Origin: Oscillospiraceae bacterium
Lineage (GTDB): Bacteria; Bacillota; Clostridia; UMGS1810
Length of the DNA stretch: 52,319 bases
NCBI GenBank assembly: GCA_021629085.1
Contig: JAJXRJ010000011.1
Span: forward strand, 1-52,319
Direction: 5' to 3'
In this document: piece after piece, positions 17,595 through 25,134 of the stretch
Layout of the letters: every line of letters begins with the position of its first letter
Numbering within the stretch: the stretch's first letter is position 1
Made by a program: the position numbers and the translations under genes
Notes under the pieces: model-generated
Seen by the model: the letters and a program-made list of their open reading frames with translations, nothing else
Databases searched by the model: none
What the model was told of the DNA's origin: nothing

Positions 17595-18239
17595 TTATTC
17601 TTCCGTTTTTTCTTCTGCAGCAGAGGGCTCTTCCTCTGCCTTGGGTGCTTCTTCTGCTGCAGGCGTTTCCTCCGCAGCCGGAGCCGCTTCCGCCTCTGGA
17701 GCAGCAGCTTCCTCCGCAGGCGCATCCTTCCCTAAATCACAGGGCTCTACGCCATTGTCCACAATTGCCTGCAAGGTTCTAACCAAAGCAGACACAGGTG
17801 CATTTAAGCTGCCCATAATTTTCGCAATCAGCACTTCCTTGGAAGGCGTGCTGGCCAAAGTTTTAATTTCATCTAAAGAAATTACTTTGCCGTCTAAGAA
17901 ACCAGATTTAATTTCCAGATTCTCATTGTTCTTTGCAAAATCTGCAATCACCTTTGCAGGCGCAACCGGGTCGGTAAAGCTCAGTGCGAGCGACGTGGGT
18001 CCATTTAACACGCTGTCCAATTCGCCAAAGCCCACTTCGTTTGCCGCAAACCGGGTAAGGGTGTTTTTCACAACCTTGTATTCCACACCCGCTTCACGCA
18101 GCTTGTTGCGCAGCTCGGTATCTTCACTGACCGTAAGGCCGCGGTAATCCACCAAAACGCCAGCCTGTGCAGTTTTCAGCTTTTCAACCATTTCGGCAAC
18201 TGCCTGTTTTTTCTGTTCTAATACTTTTGCACTTGGCAT
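17595..18239 (-). CDS. rplJ: 50S ribosomal protein L10 with long acidic tail
   Basis: 214 residues versus about 165-175 usual. The canonical L10 core (about 1-165: 'KKQAVAEMVEKLK', 'VVDYRGLT'-like segment, 'VVKNTLTRFA', 'GPTSLAL') is followed by a tail of about 45 residues made of Ala, Glu and Pro (about 170-214). The core anchors L12 dimers at the stalk base. The tail is low complexity and likely disordered; its purpose is unknown. ATG 18239 fits AGGAGGTGAC; a GTG three codons earlier overlaps that site. Expression is likely set by the L10 leader directly upstream. Confidence 0.97.
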   Translation of the reverse strand: MPSAKVLEQKKQAVAEMVEKLKTAQAGVLVDYRGLTVSEDTELRNKLREAGVEYKVVKNTLTRFAANEVGFGELDSVLNGPTSLALSFTDPVAPAKVIADFAKNNENLEIKSGFLDGKVISLDEIKTLASTPSKEVLIAKIMGSLNAPVSALVRTLQAIVDNGVEPCDLGKDAPAEEAAAPEAEAAPAAEETPAAEEAPKAEEEPSAAEEKTEE

Positions 18240-18287
18240 ATTTGTCACCTCCTAGAAATTTGTATCCAACAAAACCAGTTTTACAAT

Positions 18288-18323
18288 ATAAAAAAGGTTT
18301 CTCACAAGCGCGCGAGAAACCTT
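18288..18323 (-). terminator. Attenuator hairpin in the L10 leader
   Basis: Minus strand: AAGGTTTCTC (18314-18323), 10-base loop, GAGAAACCTT (18294-18303), then a U-run. It sits between the leader and rplJ, so it should stop transcription unless antiterminated. Confidence 0.75.
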
Positions 18324-18404
18324 GATCTACAAAATCAGTTTGTAAACACTGGTCCTCGGCAGGATTTATGCTTTTGGCACCTGCTGTCTTGGGAGCCTTT
18401 ACCA
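18324..18404 (-). promoter_or_regulatory. L10 (rplJ) leader RNA, autoregulatory
   Basis: Minus-strand RNA contains the L10-leader hallmarks: GACAGCAGGTG, then AAATCCTGCCGAGG, which pair through GCAGG/CCTGC. The known role is binding L10-(L12)4 for feedback control of rplJL. It begins right after the promoter at 18405-18433 and runs into the attenuator hairpin. Confidence 0.85.
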
Positions 18405-18433
18405 TTTATATCATATTTTCAATGGTTTGTCAA
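18405..18433 (-). promoter_or_regulatory. Promoter of rplJ-rplL
   Basis: Minus strand: -35 TTGACA (18428-18433), 17-base spacer, -10 TATAAA (18405-18410), 15 bases past the rplA stop. Confidence 0.8.
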
Positions 18434-18447
18434 CCTTTTTATGCCAA

Positions 18448-19140
18448 TTAGCCCAGTTTGAGCGGGTTAATTTTGACGCCAGGGCCCATGGTGGAGGCAA
18501 CTGCCACGGATTTTAAATACTGTCCCTTTGCAGCGGCCGGTTTTGCTTTGATTACAGCTGCCATTAAGGTGTTAAAGTTGTCGGACAGCTTTTCCACGCC
18601 AAACGACACCTTGCCGATGGGGCAATGGATGATGTTGGTTTTGTCCAGACGGTACTCAATTTTACCAGCCTTAATGTCTTTGACAGCCTTTGCAACGTCA
18701 GGCGTCACGGTACCAGCTTTGGGGTTAGGCATTAAACCTTTCGGGCCCAGCACCCGGCCGATCCGTCCGACAACCCCCATCATATCGGGAGTTGCAACAA
18801 CCACGTCAAATTCAAACCAGTTTTCGCTCTGAATTTTTTGCACCAGCTCTTCTGCGCCAACATAGTCTGCGCCAGCCTCTTGTGCAATTTTAACATTGTC
18901 GCCTTTGGCGAACACTAAAACGCGAACGGTTTTACCCGTCCCATGGGGCAGTACAACCGCGCCTCTGACCTGCTGGTCAGCATGACGGGAGTCAACGCCC
19001 AAACGGATATGCGCTTCTACCGTTTCGTCAAATTTTGCTTTTGCAGTTTTAATGACGGTGTCGAACGCCTCGTCTGTCTCATACAGCTTTGAGCGGTCGA
19101 CCAGCTTTGCGCTTTCCAGATACTTTTTGCCTTTATGCAC
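18448..19140 (-). CDS. rplA: 50S ribosomal protein L1
   Basis: 230 residues, full length. Two-domain L1 fold: 'FDETVEAHIRLGVDSRHADQ', 'VVLPHGTGKTVRVLVF', 'GRIGRVLGPKGLMPNPKAGT' (the 23S rRNA-binding signature) and 'IEYRLDKTNIIHCPIGK'. Binds the L1 stalk and, in many species, its own mRNA. Starts with GTG at 19140 behind AAGGAGGAAGGAAA; no ATG sits in a better place. Confidence 0.98.
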   Translation of the reverse strand: MHKGKKYLESAKLVDRSKLYETDEAFDTVIKTAKAKFDETVEAHIRLGVDSRHADQQVRGAVVLPHGTGKTVRVLVFAKGDNVKIAQEAGADYVGAEELVQKIQSENWFEFDVVVATPDMMGVVGRIGRVLGPKGLMPNPKAGTVTPDVAKAVKDIKAGKIEYRLDKTNIIHCPIGKVSFGVEKLSDNFNTLMAAVIKAKPAAAKGQYLKSVAVASTMGPGVKINPLKLG

Positions 19141-19198
19141 TTTCCTTCCTCCTTCTGTGGTTTATCGGATAACATCCTCCCACTGTTTTAAACCTCAG

Positions 19199-19624
19199 TT
19201 AGTCTTCCACAACAATTCCCATGCTTCTCGCGGTACCGGCAATCATGCGCATTGCCGCTTCAACCGAAGCCGCGTTTAAATCGGGCATTTTCTGCTCTGC
19301 AATTTGGCGCAGCGCGTCTTTGCTGATGGTCGCAACCTTGGTTTTGTTCGGTACGCCCGAACCGCTGTCGATTTTGCACGCCTTTTTGAGGAGTACGGCA
19401 GCTGGCGGAGTTTTTGTGATAAACGAGAACGAGCGGTCCTGATAAACCGTAATAACAACCGGAATGACCAGTCCTGCGTCCTTTGCGGTTTTTTCGTTGA
19501 ACTCCTTACAGAACTGCATGATATTGACGCCATGCTGGCCCAATGCCGGGCCGACAGGGGGAGCCGGAGTGGCCTTTCCCGCGCCGATTTGCAGTTTGAT
19601 GTAACCCATTACTTTCTGTGCCAT
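19199..19624 (-). CDS. rplK: 50S ribosomal protein L11
   Basis: 141 residues, usual length. N-terminal domain 'GYIKLQIGAGKATPAPPVGP', 'GQHGVNIMQFCKEFN' and C-terminal rRNA-binding domain 'EAAMRMIAGTARSMGI'. Part of the GTPase-associated centre. ATG 19624 with CACCTCC complement (GGAGGTG) upstream; four extra codons upstream would overlap that site. Confidence 0.98.
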   Translation of the reverse strand: MAQKVMGYIKLQIGAGKATPAPPVGPALGQHGVNIMQFCKEFNEKTAKDAGLVIPVVITVYQDRSFSFITKTPPAAVLLKKACKIDSGSGVPNKTKVATISKDALRQIAEQKMPDLNAASVEAAMRMIAGTARSMGIVVED

Positions 19625-19725
19625 GTTAAAGAACACCTCCTAACAAAATGTGGTATGGCGGAAGTGGCAGCCATGCCCTTCCTCCCACTCTATAATAAAC
19701 GGCCAAAGCCGCTATTATATATGGT

Positions 19726-20244
19726 CTAAAGCGTTTCTAACTGATCGGCATCCAGCTCTAAAACCGTTTTTCTGCCGAACATAATGACGCTCACCTTCAC
19801 CTTGCCGCTTGACAAATCAAGCTCGTCCACAATGCCAATTTGGTTTGCAAACGGGCCTTTTGCAATTTTAACGCTGTCCCCCACAACATAATCCACATGA
19901 ATTTCCTTGACGTCCACCCCTAAGGAATCCACTTCCTCTTCGGTGAGCGGCACAGGCTTGGAGCCGGGGCCGACAAACCCAGTAACGCCAGTGGTATTGC
20001 GGATGACATACCAGGTTTCATCTGTCATCACCATTTTGATGAGCACATAACCCGGAAACACTTTGCGGGTGACGGCTTTTTCCACGTCGTCTTTTTTTTC
20101 TATGACTTCTTCCACAGGCACCCGGATATCTAAAATTAAATCTTCCAGGCCTCTGTTTTCAATGATTTTGTCTAAATTGGTTTTTACCTTGTTTTCATAG
20201 CCAGAGTAGGTATGAACAACGTACCATTTTGCGCTATCAATCAT
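19726..20244 (-). CDS. nusG: Transcription termination/antitermination factor NusG
   Basis: 172 residues. NGN domain with 'KWYVVHTYSGYENKVKTNL', 'VFPGYVLIKMVM' and 'VRNTTGVTGFVGPG', then a KOW domain (about 122-172, 'VGDSVKIAKGPFANQIGIVDEL'). Binds RNA polymerase and couples it to Rho, the ribosome or antiterminators. The ATG at 20244 has no close strong ribosome site: AAGGAGGG lies about 27 bases upstream and no in-frame start codon sits nearer to it. Translation may be coupled to secE upstream. Confidence 0.97.
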   Translation of the reverse strand: MIDSAKWYVVHTYSGYENKVKTNLDKIIENRGLEDLILDIRVPVEEVIEKKDDVEKAVTRKVFPGYVLIKMVMTDETWYVIRNTTGVTGFVGPGSKPVPLTEEEVDSLGVDVKEIHVDYVVGDSVKIAKGPFANQIGIVDELDLSSGKVKVSVIMFGRKTVLELDADQLETL

Positions 20245-20286
20245 AATGTAAGCAAAGCTTCCGCTTCCAACCCTCCTTATTCGTCG

Positions 20287-20508
20287 TTACTGCAAAAACC
20301 GGAACAGACCGAACTGGAACAGGTTGTCAAGTCCAAAGATAAACAGCCCGATAATGATGACCAGCACCACAACAATCAAAGAGTTGTTGAGCACTTGCTT
20401 TCTAGTGGGCCAAACGACCTTTTTGAGCTCCGCTTTTACCTCTTTCAAAAACTTTCCAATTTTTCTAAAAGGATTGCGAGACTTTTTCGCCACTGTGGCA
20501 TCCGACAT
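20287..20508 (-). CDS. secE: Preprotein translocase subunit SecE
   Basis: 73 residues, the short single-helix Gram-positive form. Basic cytoplasmic part with 'FLKEVKAELKKVVWPTRKQ' (the SecE signature), then one membrane helix (about 47-66). Clamps the SecY channel. ATG 20508 follows GAGGTGA; a start eight codons upstream is not supported. Confidence 0.96.
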   Translation of the reverse strand: MSDATVAKKSRNPFRKIGKFLKEVKAELKKVVWPTRKQVLNNSLIVVVLVIIIGLFIFGLDNLFQFGLFRFLQ

Positions 20509-20553
20509 AACATTCACCTCATCCTGTATCATTTTTCACCGCAGGAATGTGCT

Positions 20554-20703
20554 TTATTTTGTTTCCTTATGAACGGTGTGTTTTCTGCAAAAACGGCAGT
20601 ATTTCTTCATTTCAAGCCTGTCTGGATCGTTCTTTTTGTTTTTCATCGTGTTATAATTGCGCTGCTTGCAGTCGCTGCAGGCCAATGTAATTCTCGTTCT
20701 CAC
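20554..20703 (-). CDS. rpmG: 50S ribosomal protein L33, zinc-ribbon form
   Basis: 49 residues from a GTG start: begins 'RTRITLACSDCKQRNY' and ends 'YCRFCRKHTVHKETK'. Both CxxC pairs (CSDC and CRFC) are intact, so it is the zinc-binding C+ form. AGGAGG lies 12 bases before the GTG. First gene of the rpmG-secE-nusG-rplK-rplA run, with a promoter at 20820-20849. Confidence 0.96.
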   Translation of the reverse strand: MRTRITLACSDCKQRNYNTMKNKKNDPDRLEMKKYCRFCRKHTVHKETK

Positions 20704-20819
20704 TTCTAAGATACACCTCCTTATGTATGCCGGACTTTCTAATGTGCCGCCAGCCTTCCTTTTTAGAAGACCTAAAATTTGACATAAAAAAAAAAGACCT
20801 CTTAATTGCCAGCATAAAG

Positions 20820-20849
20820 AATATATCATACATTCCCATTCCTTGTCAA
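20820..20849 (-). promoter_or_regulatory. Promoter of rpmG-secE-nusG-rplKA
   Basis: Minus strand: -35 TTGACA (20844-20849), 18-base spacer, -10 TATATT (20820-20825). An untranslated leader of about 110 bases follows, containing a ten-T run without a clear hairpin. Confidence 0.65.
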
Positions 20850-20877
20850 GTGTTTTCTAAAAATCGCCGCAAAGAAT

Positions 20878-20906
20878 TTGACAATTTTGGGCGGTTGATA
20901 TAAAAT
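20878..20906 (+). promoter_or_regulatory. Promoter of trmR-trhP-like operon
   Basis: -35 TTGACA (20878-20883) with -10 TAAAAT (20901-20906, spacer 17) or TATAAA (20899-20904, spacer 15). Divergent from the rpmG promoter. Confidence 0.6.
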
Positions 20907-20965
20907 GAAGGAGTTGTTACTGATAGTATACCCTAAAATTTCCAAACATGCAAGCGGAGAATCCG

Positions 20966-21625
20966 ATGATGTCATTTTTAAATAAAGAGCTTACAGCCTA
21001 TATCCGTCAAACTTTAAAACCAAGTACCGGTCTGCTTTTAGAACTGGAGCAGTTTGCAAAAGACAACCATGTGCCCATCATCAAGCCGGAGGTGATGTGC
21101 CTGCTGCGCACCCTGCTCGCCGTCAAGCGGCCGCAAAAGGTGCTGGAAATCGGCACCGCTATCGGCTACTCCGCCCTGGTGTTTTCCGAATACATCCCAG
21201 AGGGCGGAAAGATCATTACCGTGGAGTCCAACGAGGACTGCGCCAAATTAGCGCGGCAGAATTTTGCGCGCGGGGGCGCGGTTCAAATCAAGCAGATTGT
21301 TGGCGACGGCGCGGATGTTTTGCGTCAAACGGACGAAACCTTTGACTTCATCTTTTTAGATGCGAACAAGTCGCTTTATATGAAATGCCTGCCCGACGTT
21401 TTGCGCATTTTGGCGCCCGGCGGGATTTTGGCGGCGGACAATGTGCTCTACCGCGGCATGGTGCCGGGCGGTGCCACAGCACGGCGGAAACGCACGCTTG
21501 TGCACAACCTGCAGGATTTTTTGTCCGCCATCTCCCATGACCCGCGGCTGACAACCTCTATTTTGCCCATTGGAGACGGTTTGTCGCTGTCTGTGCGAAC
21601 CGAAAAAAAGGAGAACCTGTTATGA
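20966..21625 (+). CDS. trmR: SAM-dependent O-methyltransferase, TrmR/YrrM-like
   Basis: 219 residues, usual length for the COMT-like class I family. SAM-binding motif I 'VLEIGTAIGYSALVF' (about 58-72), acidic residue in 'IITVESNED', and the metal-site segment 'DFIFLDANKSLY' (about 128-139) followed by 'GGILAADNVLYRG'. In Bacillus subtilis the homologue next to U32 genes (YrrM/TrmR) methylates 5-hydroxyuridine at tRNA position 34 to 5-methoxyuridine. The four-base overlap with a U32 gene here supports the same role. Start: ATG 20966 (or 20969) follows GCGGAG; the ATG at 20948 has no ribosome site. Confidence 0.85.
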   Translation: MMSFLNKELTAYIRQTLKPSTGLLLELEQFAKDNHVPIIKPEVMCLLRTLLAVKRPQKVLEIGTAIGYSALVFSEYIPEGGKIITVESNEDCAKLARQNFARGGAVQIKQIVGDGADVLRQTDETFDFIFLDANKSLYMKCLPDVLRILAPGGILAADNVLYRGMVPGGATARRKRTLVHNLQDFLSAISHDPRLTTSILPIGDGLSLSVRTEKKENLL

Positions 21626-22854
21626 AACGTGTCGAGCTTTTGGCGCCTGCGGGCAGCCTTTCCAAATTAAAATACGCCATCGCCTACGGTGCGGACGCGG
21701 TCTATATCGGCGGCGAAGAATTTTCGCTCCGTGTGGCGGCAAAAAATTTTTCCTATGCCGAAATGGCAGAGGGCATTGCGTTTGCGCACCAGCACAAAAA
21801 ACGCGTGTATGTGACGGCAAATATCATCCCCCACAACCGCGATATGGACGCATTCCCCACATTTATCAAGCAGGTGGAGGCGCTGGGTGCGGATGCGGTG
21901 ATTGTGTCCGATCTGGGCGCGTTTGCCGCAGTGCGCGAGACTGCGCCAGGCTTAGAAGTGCACATCAGCACCCAGGCCAACAACGTCAACTACAAATCTG
22001 CAGCAATGTGGCATCAGCTCGGCGCAAAACGCGTCATTTTGGCGCGCGACCTGTCCCTTTTAGAGCTTTGCGAAATCCGCGAAAAAACGCCAAAATCGCT
22101 GGAGCTGGAATGCTTTGTGCACGGCGCCATGTGCATCTCCTATTCCGGACGTTGCCTGCTCTCCAACTATATGGCACAGCGCGACTCCAATTTGGGCGCA
22201 TGCGCGCACCCGTGCCGCTGGAAATATTATTTAATGGAAGAAAAGCGGCCTGGCCAATATCTGCCGGTGTATGAAAACGAACGCGGCACCTATATTTTCA
22301 ACTCCAAAGATTTATGCCTGATTGAGCATGTTCCCGAATTGATAAACGCGGGTATCACCAGCTTTAAAATTGAAGGCCGGGTAAAAAATGAGCTTTATGT
22401 GGCAACCGTTGTCAAGTGCTACCGCGAGGCCATTGACCGCTATTATGAAAATCCCGCGCAGCCAGTGGACCCTTCGCTTTTGGAAGAGCTTCATAAAATC
22501 AGCTACCGGCGCTACACCACAGGATTTTTTGCCGGCCGCCCGGATGGCGGCGAACAGGTGTATGACAGCAGCACATATATACAAGATTATGAAATTGCAG
22601 CCGTGGTAAAACACTACGACCCGAATACCAAAACCGCAACTCTTGAGCAGCGCAACCGCTTTTTGCGCGGCGGTGAGCTGGAATTTTTGACGCCGGGATG
22701 CCCAACCTACACCTACCGCATAGATCAGATGCTCGACAAAGACGGCAGTGAAATCGAAGCTGCACCGCATGCGCAAATGCTGGTGCAAATAAAAATTGAC
22801 ACGCCGCTCACAGAGTTTTCCATTGCCCGGCAAAAAAAGATGCGTGCACAATAA
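21622..22854 (+). CDS. U32 family 'peptidase', tRNA U34 hydroxylation (TrhP-like)
   Basis: 410 residues. N-terminal barrel starting 'VELLAPAGSLSKLKYAI' with 'GADAVYIGGEEFSLR', the U32 signature 'CFVHGAMCISYSGRCLLSNY' (two Cys pairs with 'CAHPC' about 20 residues later, a probable iron-sulfur site), and a C-terminal domain with 'ISYRRYTTGFF'. U32 proteins are not proven peptidases: TrhP makes 5-hydroxyuridine in tRNA and RlhA acts on 23S rRNA, using prephenate-derived chemistry. Operon overlap with the TrmR-like gene favours TrhP; B. subtilis uses two subunits, while only one is seen here. ATG sits inside the upstream stop (ATGA), with AAAGGAG before it. Confidence 0.85.
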   Translation: MKRVELLAPAGSLSKLKYAIAYGADAVYIGGEEFSLRVAAKNFSYAEMAEGIAFAHQHKKRVYVTANIIPHNRDMDAFPTFIKQVEALGADAVIVSDLGAFAAVRETAPGLEVHISTQANNVNYKSAAMWHQLGAKRVILARDLSLLELCEIREKTPKSLELECFVHGAMCISYSGRCLLSNYMAQRDSNLGACAHPCRWKYYLMEEKRPGQYLPVYENERGTYIFNSKDLCLIEHVPELINAGITSFKIEGRVKNELYVATVVKCYREAIDRYYENPAQPVDPSLLEELHKISYRRYTTGFFAGRPDGGEQVYDSSTYIQDYEIAAVVKHYDPNTKTATLEQRNRFLRGGELEFLTPGCPTYTYRIDQMLDKDGSEIEAAPHAQMLVQIKIDTPLTEFSIARQKKMRAQ

Positions 22855-22888
22855 AAAGCCCGTCCAGCGTGTTCTGGACGGGCTTTTG
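22853..22888. terminator. Bidirectional terminator, convergent genes
   Basis: 14-base perfect stem AAAAGCCCGTCCAG / CTGGACGGGCTTTT, loop CGTGTT. Ends the U32 gene (plus) and the polysaccharide operon (minus). Confidence 0.92.
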
Positions 22889-22891
22889 CAA

Positions 22892-24019
22892 TCAGCTTTT
22901 AAGCCACGTGGTTTTATTGACAATGTGGGTATAGCTTTGGATAAGCTTTACCACCTTGACCGACACGTTGGTATCGGCATAGTCCTCCGCCATCACAGTT
23001 TCCTCGCCGTTTTGCTGCATGGAGACCGCAAGGGCAAGCGCCTGCTCCACATCCTTTGCTTTAATGCCGCCAACCACCACCGTGCCCTTATCCAGCACCT
23101 CCGGCCGCTCAGTGGAGGTGCGGATGAGTACGCCCGAAAAGCCCAGCATGGCGCTCTCTTCTGAAAGGGTTCCGCTGTCGGAGAGCACACAGTAGCTGTT
23201 CATTTGAAGCTGGTTGTAATCGCAAAATCCAAATGGCTTTAAATTTTTTACCAGCGGATGGAACTTGAAATTTCGGTTTTCAATAAACTTCATACTCCGC
23301 GGATGGGTGGAATAGATAACCGGCATCTGATAGGTTTCAGCCACATGGTTGATGGCGTTCATAAGCGACATAAAGTTTTCCTCATGGTCGATGTTTTCTT
23401 CCCGGTGGGCCGACACCAAAATATAGTTTCCCTTTTTTAATCCCAGCCGCGTCAAAACGTCGCTTTTTAAAATGTCTTCCATGTGGTCGCGCAGCACCTC
23501 GCGCATGGGAGAGCCGGTGACAAAGATGGTCTTGCCGTCAATCCCCTCGTTTAGCAGATAGCGGCGTGAGTGCTCTGTGTAAGGCAAATTGATGTCCGAG
23601 ATATGGTCCACAATTTTGCGGTTAATCATTTCAGAGACGTTCCAGTCCCAGCAGCGGTTGCCCGCTTCCATGTGGAAAATGGGGATTTTTAACCGTTTGG
23701 CGCTGATGGCGGAAAGCGCAGAGTTGGTGTCGCCCAAAATCAGCACTGCATCGGGTTTCTCTTTTTGCATGACCGCATACGATTTGGAAATGATATTGCC
23801 CATGGTTTCGCCCAAATGTTCGCCCACACTGTCCAAATACAAATCCGGCTGGCGAAGCTTTAAGTCCTCAAAAAACACCTGGTTGAGCGTATAATCCCAG
23901 TTTTGCCCGGTATGAACTAAAATGTGGTCAAAATAGCGGTCGCAGCACTTGATCACAGCGGAAAGCCGGATAATTTCCGGACGCGTGCCAATGATTGTCA
24001 TCACCTTTAATGCTTGCAT
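22892..24019 (-). CDS. capG: UDP-N-acetylglucosamine-type 2-epimerase, CapG/FnlC-like
   Basis: 375 residues, non-hydrolysing 2-epimerase fold: 'TIIGTRPEIIRLS' at the N-terminus, 'HTGQNWDY', 'VLILGDTNSALSA', 'IPIFHMEAGNRCWD', 'SAHREENID' and 'LSDSGTLSEESAM'. Adjacent to CapF- and CapE-like genes in the order capE-capF-capG, so it most likely converts UDP-N-acetyl-L-pneumosamine to UDP-N-acetyl-L-fucosamine rather than acting as WecB on UDP-GlcNAc. 'RCWDWN' in place of the WecB-type 'RTGD' supports the CapG subgroup. Two-base gap after capF; last gene of the 15-gene operon. Confidence 0.88.
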   Translation of the reverse strand: MQALKVMTIIGTRPEIIRLSAVIKCCDRYFDHILVHTGQNWDYTLNQVFFEDLKLRQPDLYLDSVGEHLGETMGNIISKSYAVMQKEKPDAVLILGDTNSALSAISAKRLKIPIFHMEAGNRCWDWNVSEMINRKIVDHISDINLPYTEHSRRYLLNEGIDGKTIFVTGSPMREVLRDHMEDILKSDVLTRLGLKKGNYILVSAHREENIDHEENFMSLMNAINHVAETYQMPVIYSTHPRSMKFIENRNFKFHPLVKNLKPFGFCDYNQLQMNSYCVLSDSGTLSEESAMLGFSGVLIRTSTERPEVLDKGTVVVGGIKAKDVEQALALAVSMQQNGEETVMAEDYADTNVSVKVVKLIQSYTHIVNKTTWLKS

Positions 24020-24021
24020 GC

Positions 24022-25134
24022 CTACACCTCCAAATAATAGGTATCCGCTTTTTCCGGGTCAAATTCCTCACTGGCCCACATCAGCGTCACCATGTCGCAA
24101 TCGCCCAAATTTTCAATGTTGTGGGTATACCCCACCGGGATGTCCACCACCATAAGGCGGTCTGCACTCACCGCATATTCCAAAACCTCAGTACCGCCCG
24201 GCTTGCGGAAACGGATGACGCCATGCCCGCTGACCACCAAAAACTTTTCATTTTTGGTGTGATGCCAGTGATTGCCCTTTACAATGTGCGGCTTGGAAAT
24301 ATTGACACTCACCTGCCCAAAGCCCTGCATTTTTAAAACCTCCGCAAACGACCCGCGCTGGTCTTTGTGTGTGGTCAAGCCGTAGGAGAACGCATCCTCA
24401 GGCAGGTAGCTTAGATAAGTGGCATATAATTTCCGCGTAAAATCATCCGAAAGATCGGGCACACGAAGCGTTTTGCGGCTCTCATAAAACCCCTCTATGC
24501 GCGCGGCAATTTCCCCAAGCTTTGCCCCATGCACCACCGGCACACAGCAGTAATCCCCCTCCATGCACGCGTCCCCTTCCATGGCGCGGATGAGCGCGTC
24601 CACCACATCATCAATGTACACAAGCTGCATATCCACATTGGGGTCGTGAATGGTAATGGGCAGGCCGCGCGCAATGTTGTGGCAAAAGGTGGCCACCACA
24701 CTGTTGTAGTTTGGCCGGCACCACTTGCCGAACACGTTTGGCAGCCGGTAAACAAATACCTTTACCCCCGTATGCGCACCGTATTGAAACAGCAAATCCT
24801 CCCCCGCTTTTTTGCTCCTCCCATAGGGGTTGTCCAGCGCCGCCTGAATGGACGAGGTGATGAGCACAGGCGCCTGGTTGCCGTGTTTTTTCAGCGTGTT
24901 AAGAAGCGTGGACGTAAATCCGAAGTTTCCCTCCATAAACTCCGCTTCTTCCTTTGGCCGGTTGACGCCCGCCAAGTGGAACACAAACCCGCAGGACGCG
25001 CAAAACATGTCAAGCTGCTCCATTGTGGAATCCACGTCGTACGCGAATATCTCACCATAACCGCGGTTTTTTAGCTCTAAAATCAGGTTTTTCCCCACAA
25101 ACCCGTTTGCACCGGTCACTAAAATCGGTTTCAT
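24022..25134 (-). CDS. capF: Bifunctional C-3 epimerase/reductase CapF/FnlB
   Basis: 370 residues in two parts. N-terminal extended SDR domain (about 1-245) with 'VTGANGFVGKNL' and catalytic 'PYGRSKKAGEDLL' (YxxxK). C-terminal cupin (about 260-370) with metal ligands in 'GNHWHHTKNEKFLVVSGHG'. CapF epimerises at C-3 through the cupin and reduces at C-4 with NADPH to give UDP-N-acetyl-L-talosamine in the FucNAc pathway. The SDR-cupin fusion is diagnostic. ATG 25134 overlaps the capE stop by four bases. Confidence 0.92.
   Translation of the reverse strand: MKPILVTGANGFVGKNLILELKNRGYGEIFAYDVDSTMEQLDMFCASCGFVFHLAGVNRPKEEAEFMEGNFGFTSTLLNTLKKHGNQAPVLITSSIQAALDNPYGRSKKAGEDLLFQYGAHTGVKVFVYRLPNVFGKWCRPNYNSVVATFCHNIARGLPITIHDPNVDMQLVYIDDVVDALIRAMEGDACMEGDYCCVPVVHGAKLGEIAARIEGFYESRKTLRVPDLSDDFTRKLYATYLSYLPEDAFSYGLTTHKDQRGSFAEVLKMQGFGQVSVNISKPHIVKGNHWHHTKNEKFLVVSGHGVIRFRKPGGTEVLEYAVSADRLMVVDIPVGYTHNIENLGDCDMVTLMWASEEFDPEKADTYYLEV

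Noticed and set aside
17641..18147. Plus-strand open frame of 168 codons opposite rplJ
   Set aside because: Ala/Ser-rich antisense shadow of the L10 acidic tail.
22892..24019. Calling the 2-epimerase WecB (UDP-ManNAc synthesis)
   Set aside because: The capE-capF-capG order and the variant active-site segment favour CapG; kept as an alternative only.
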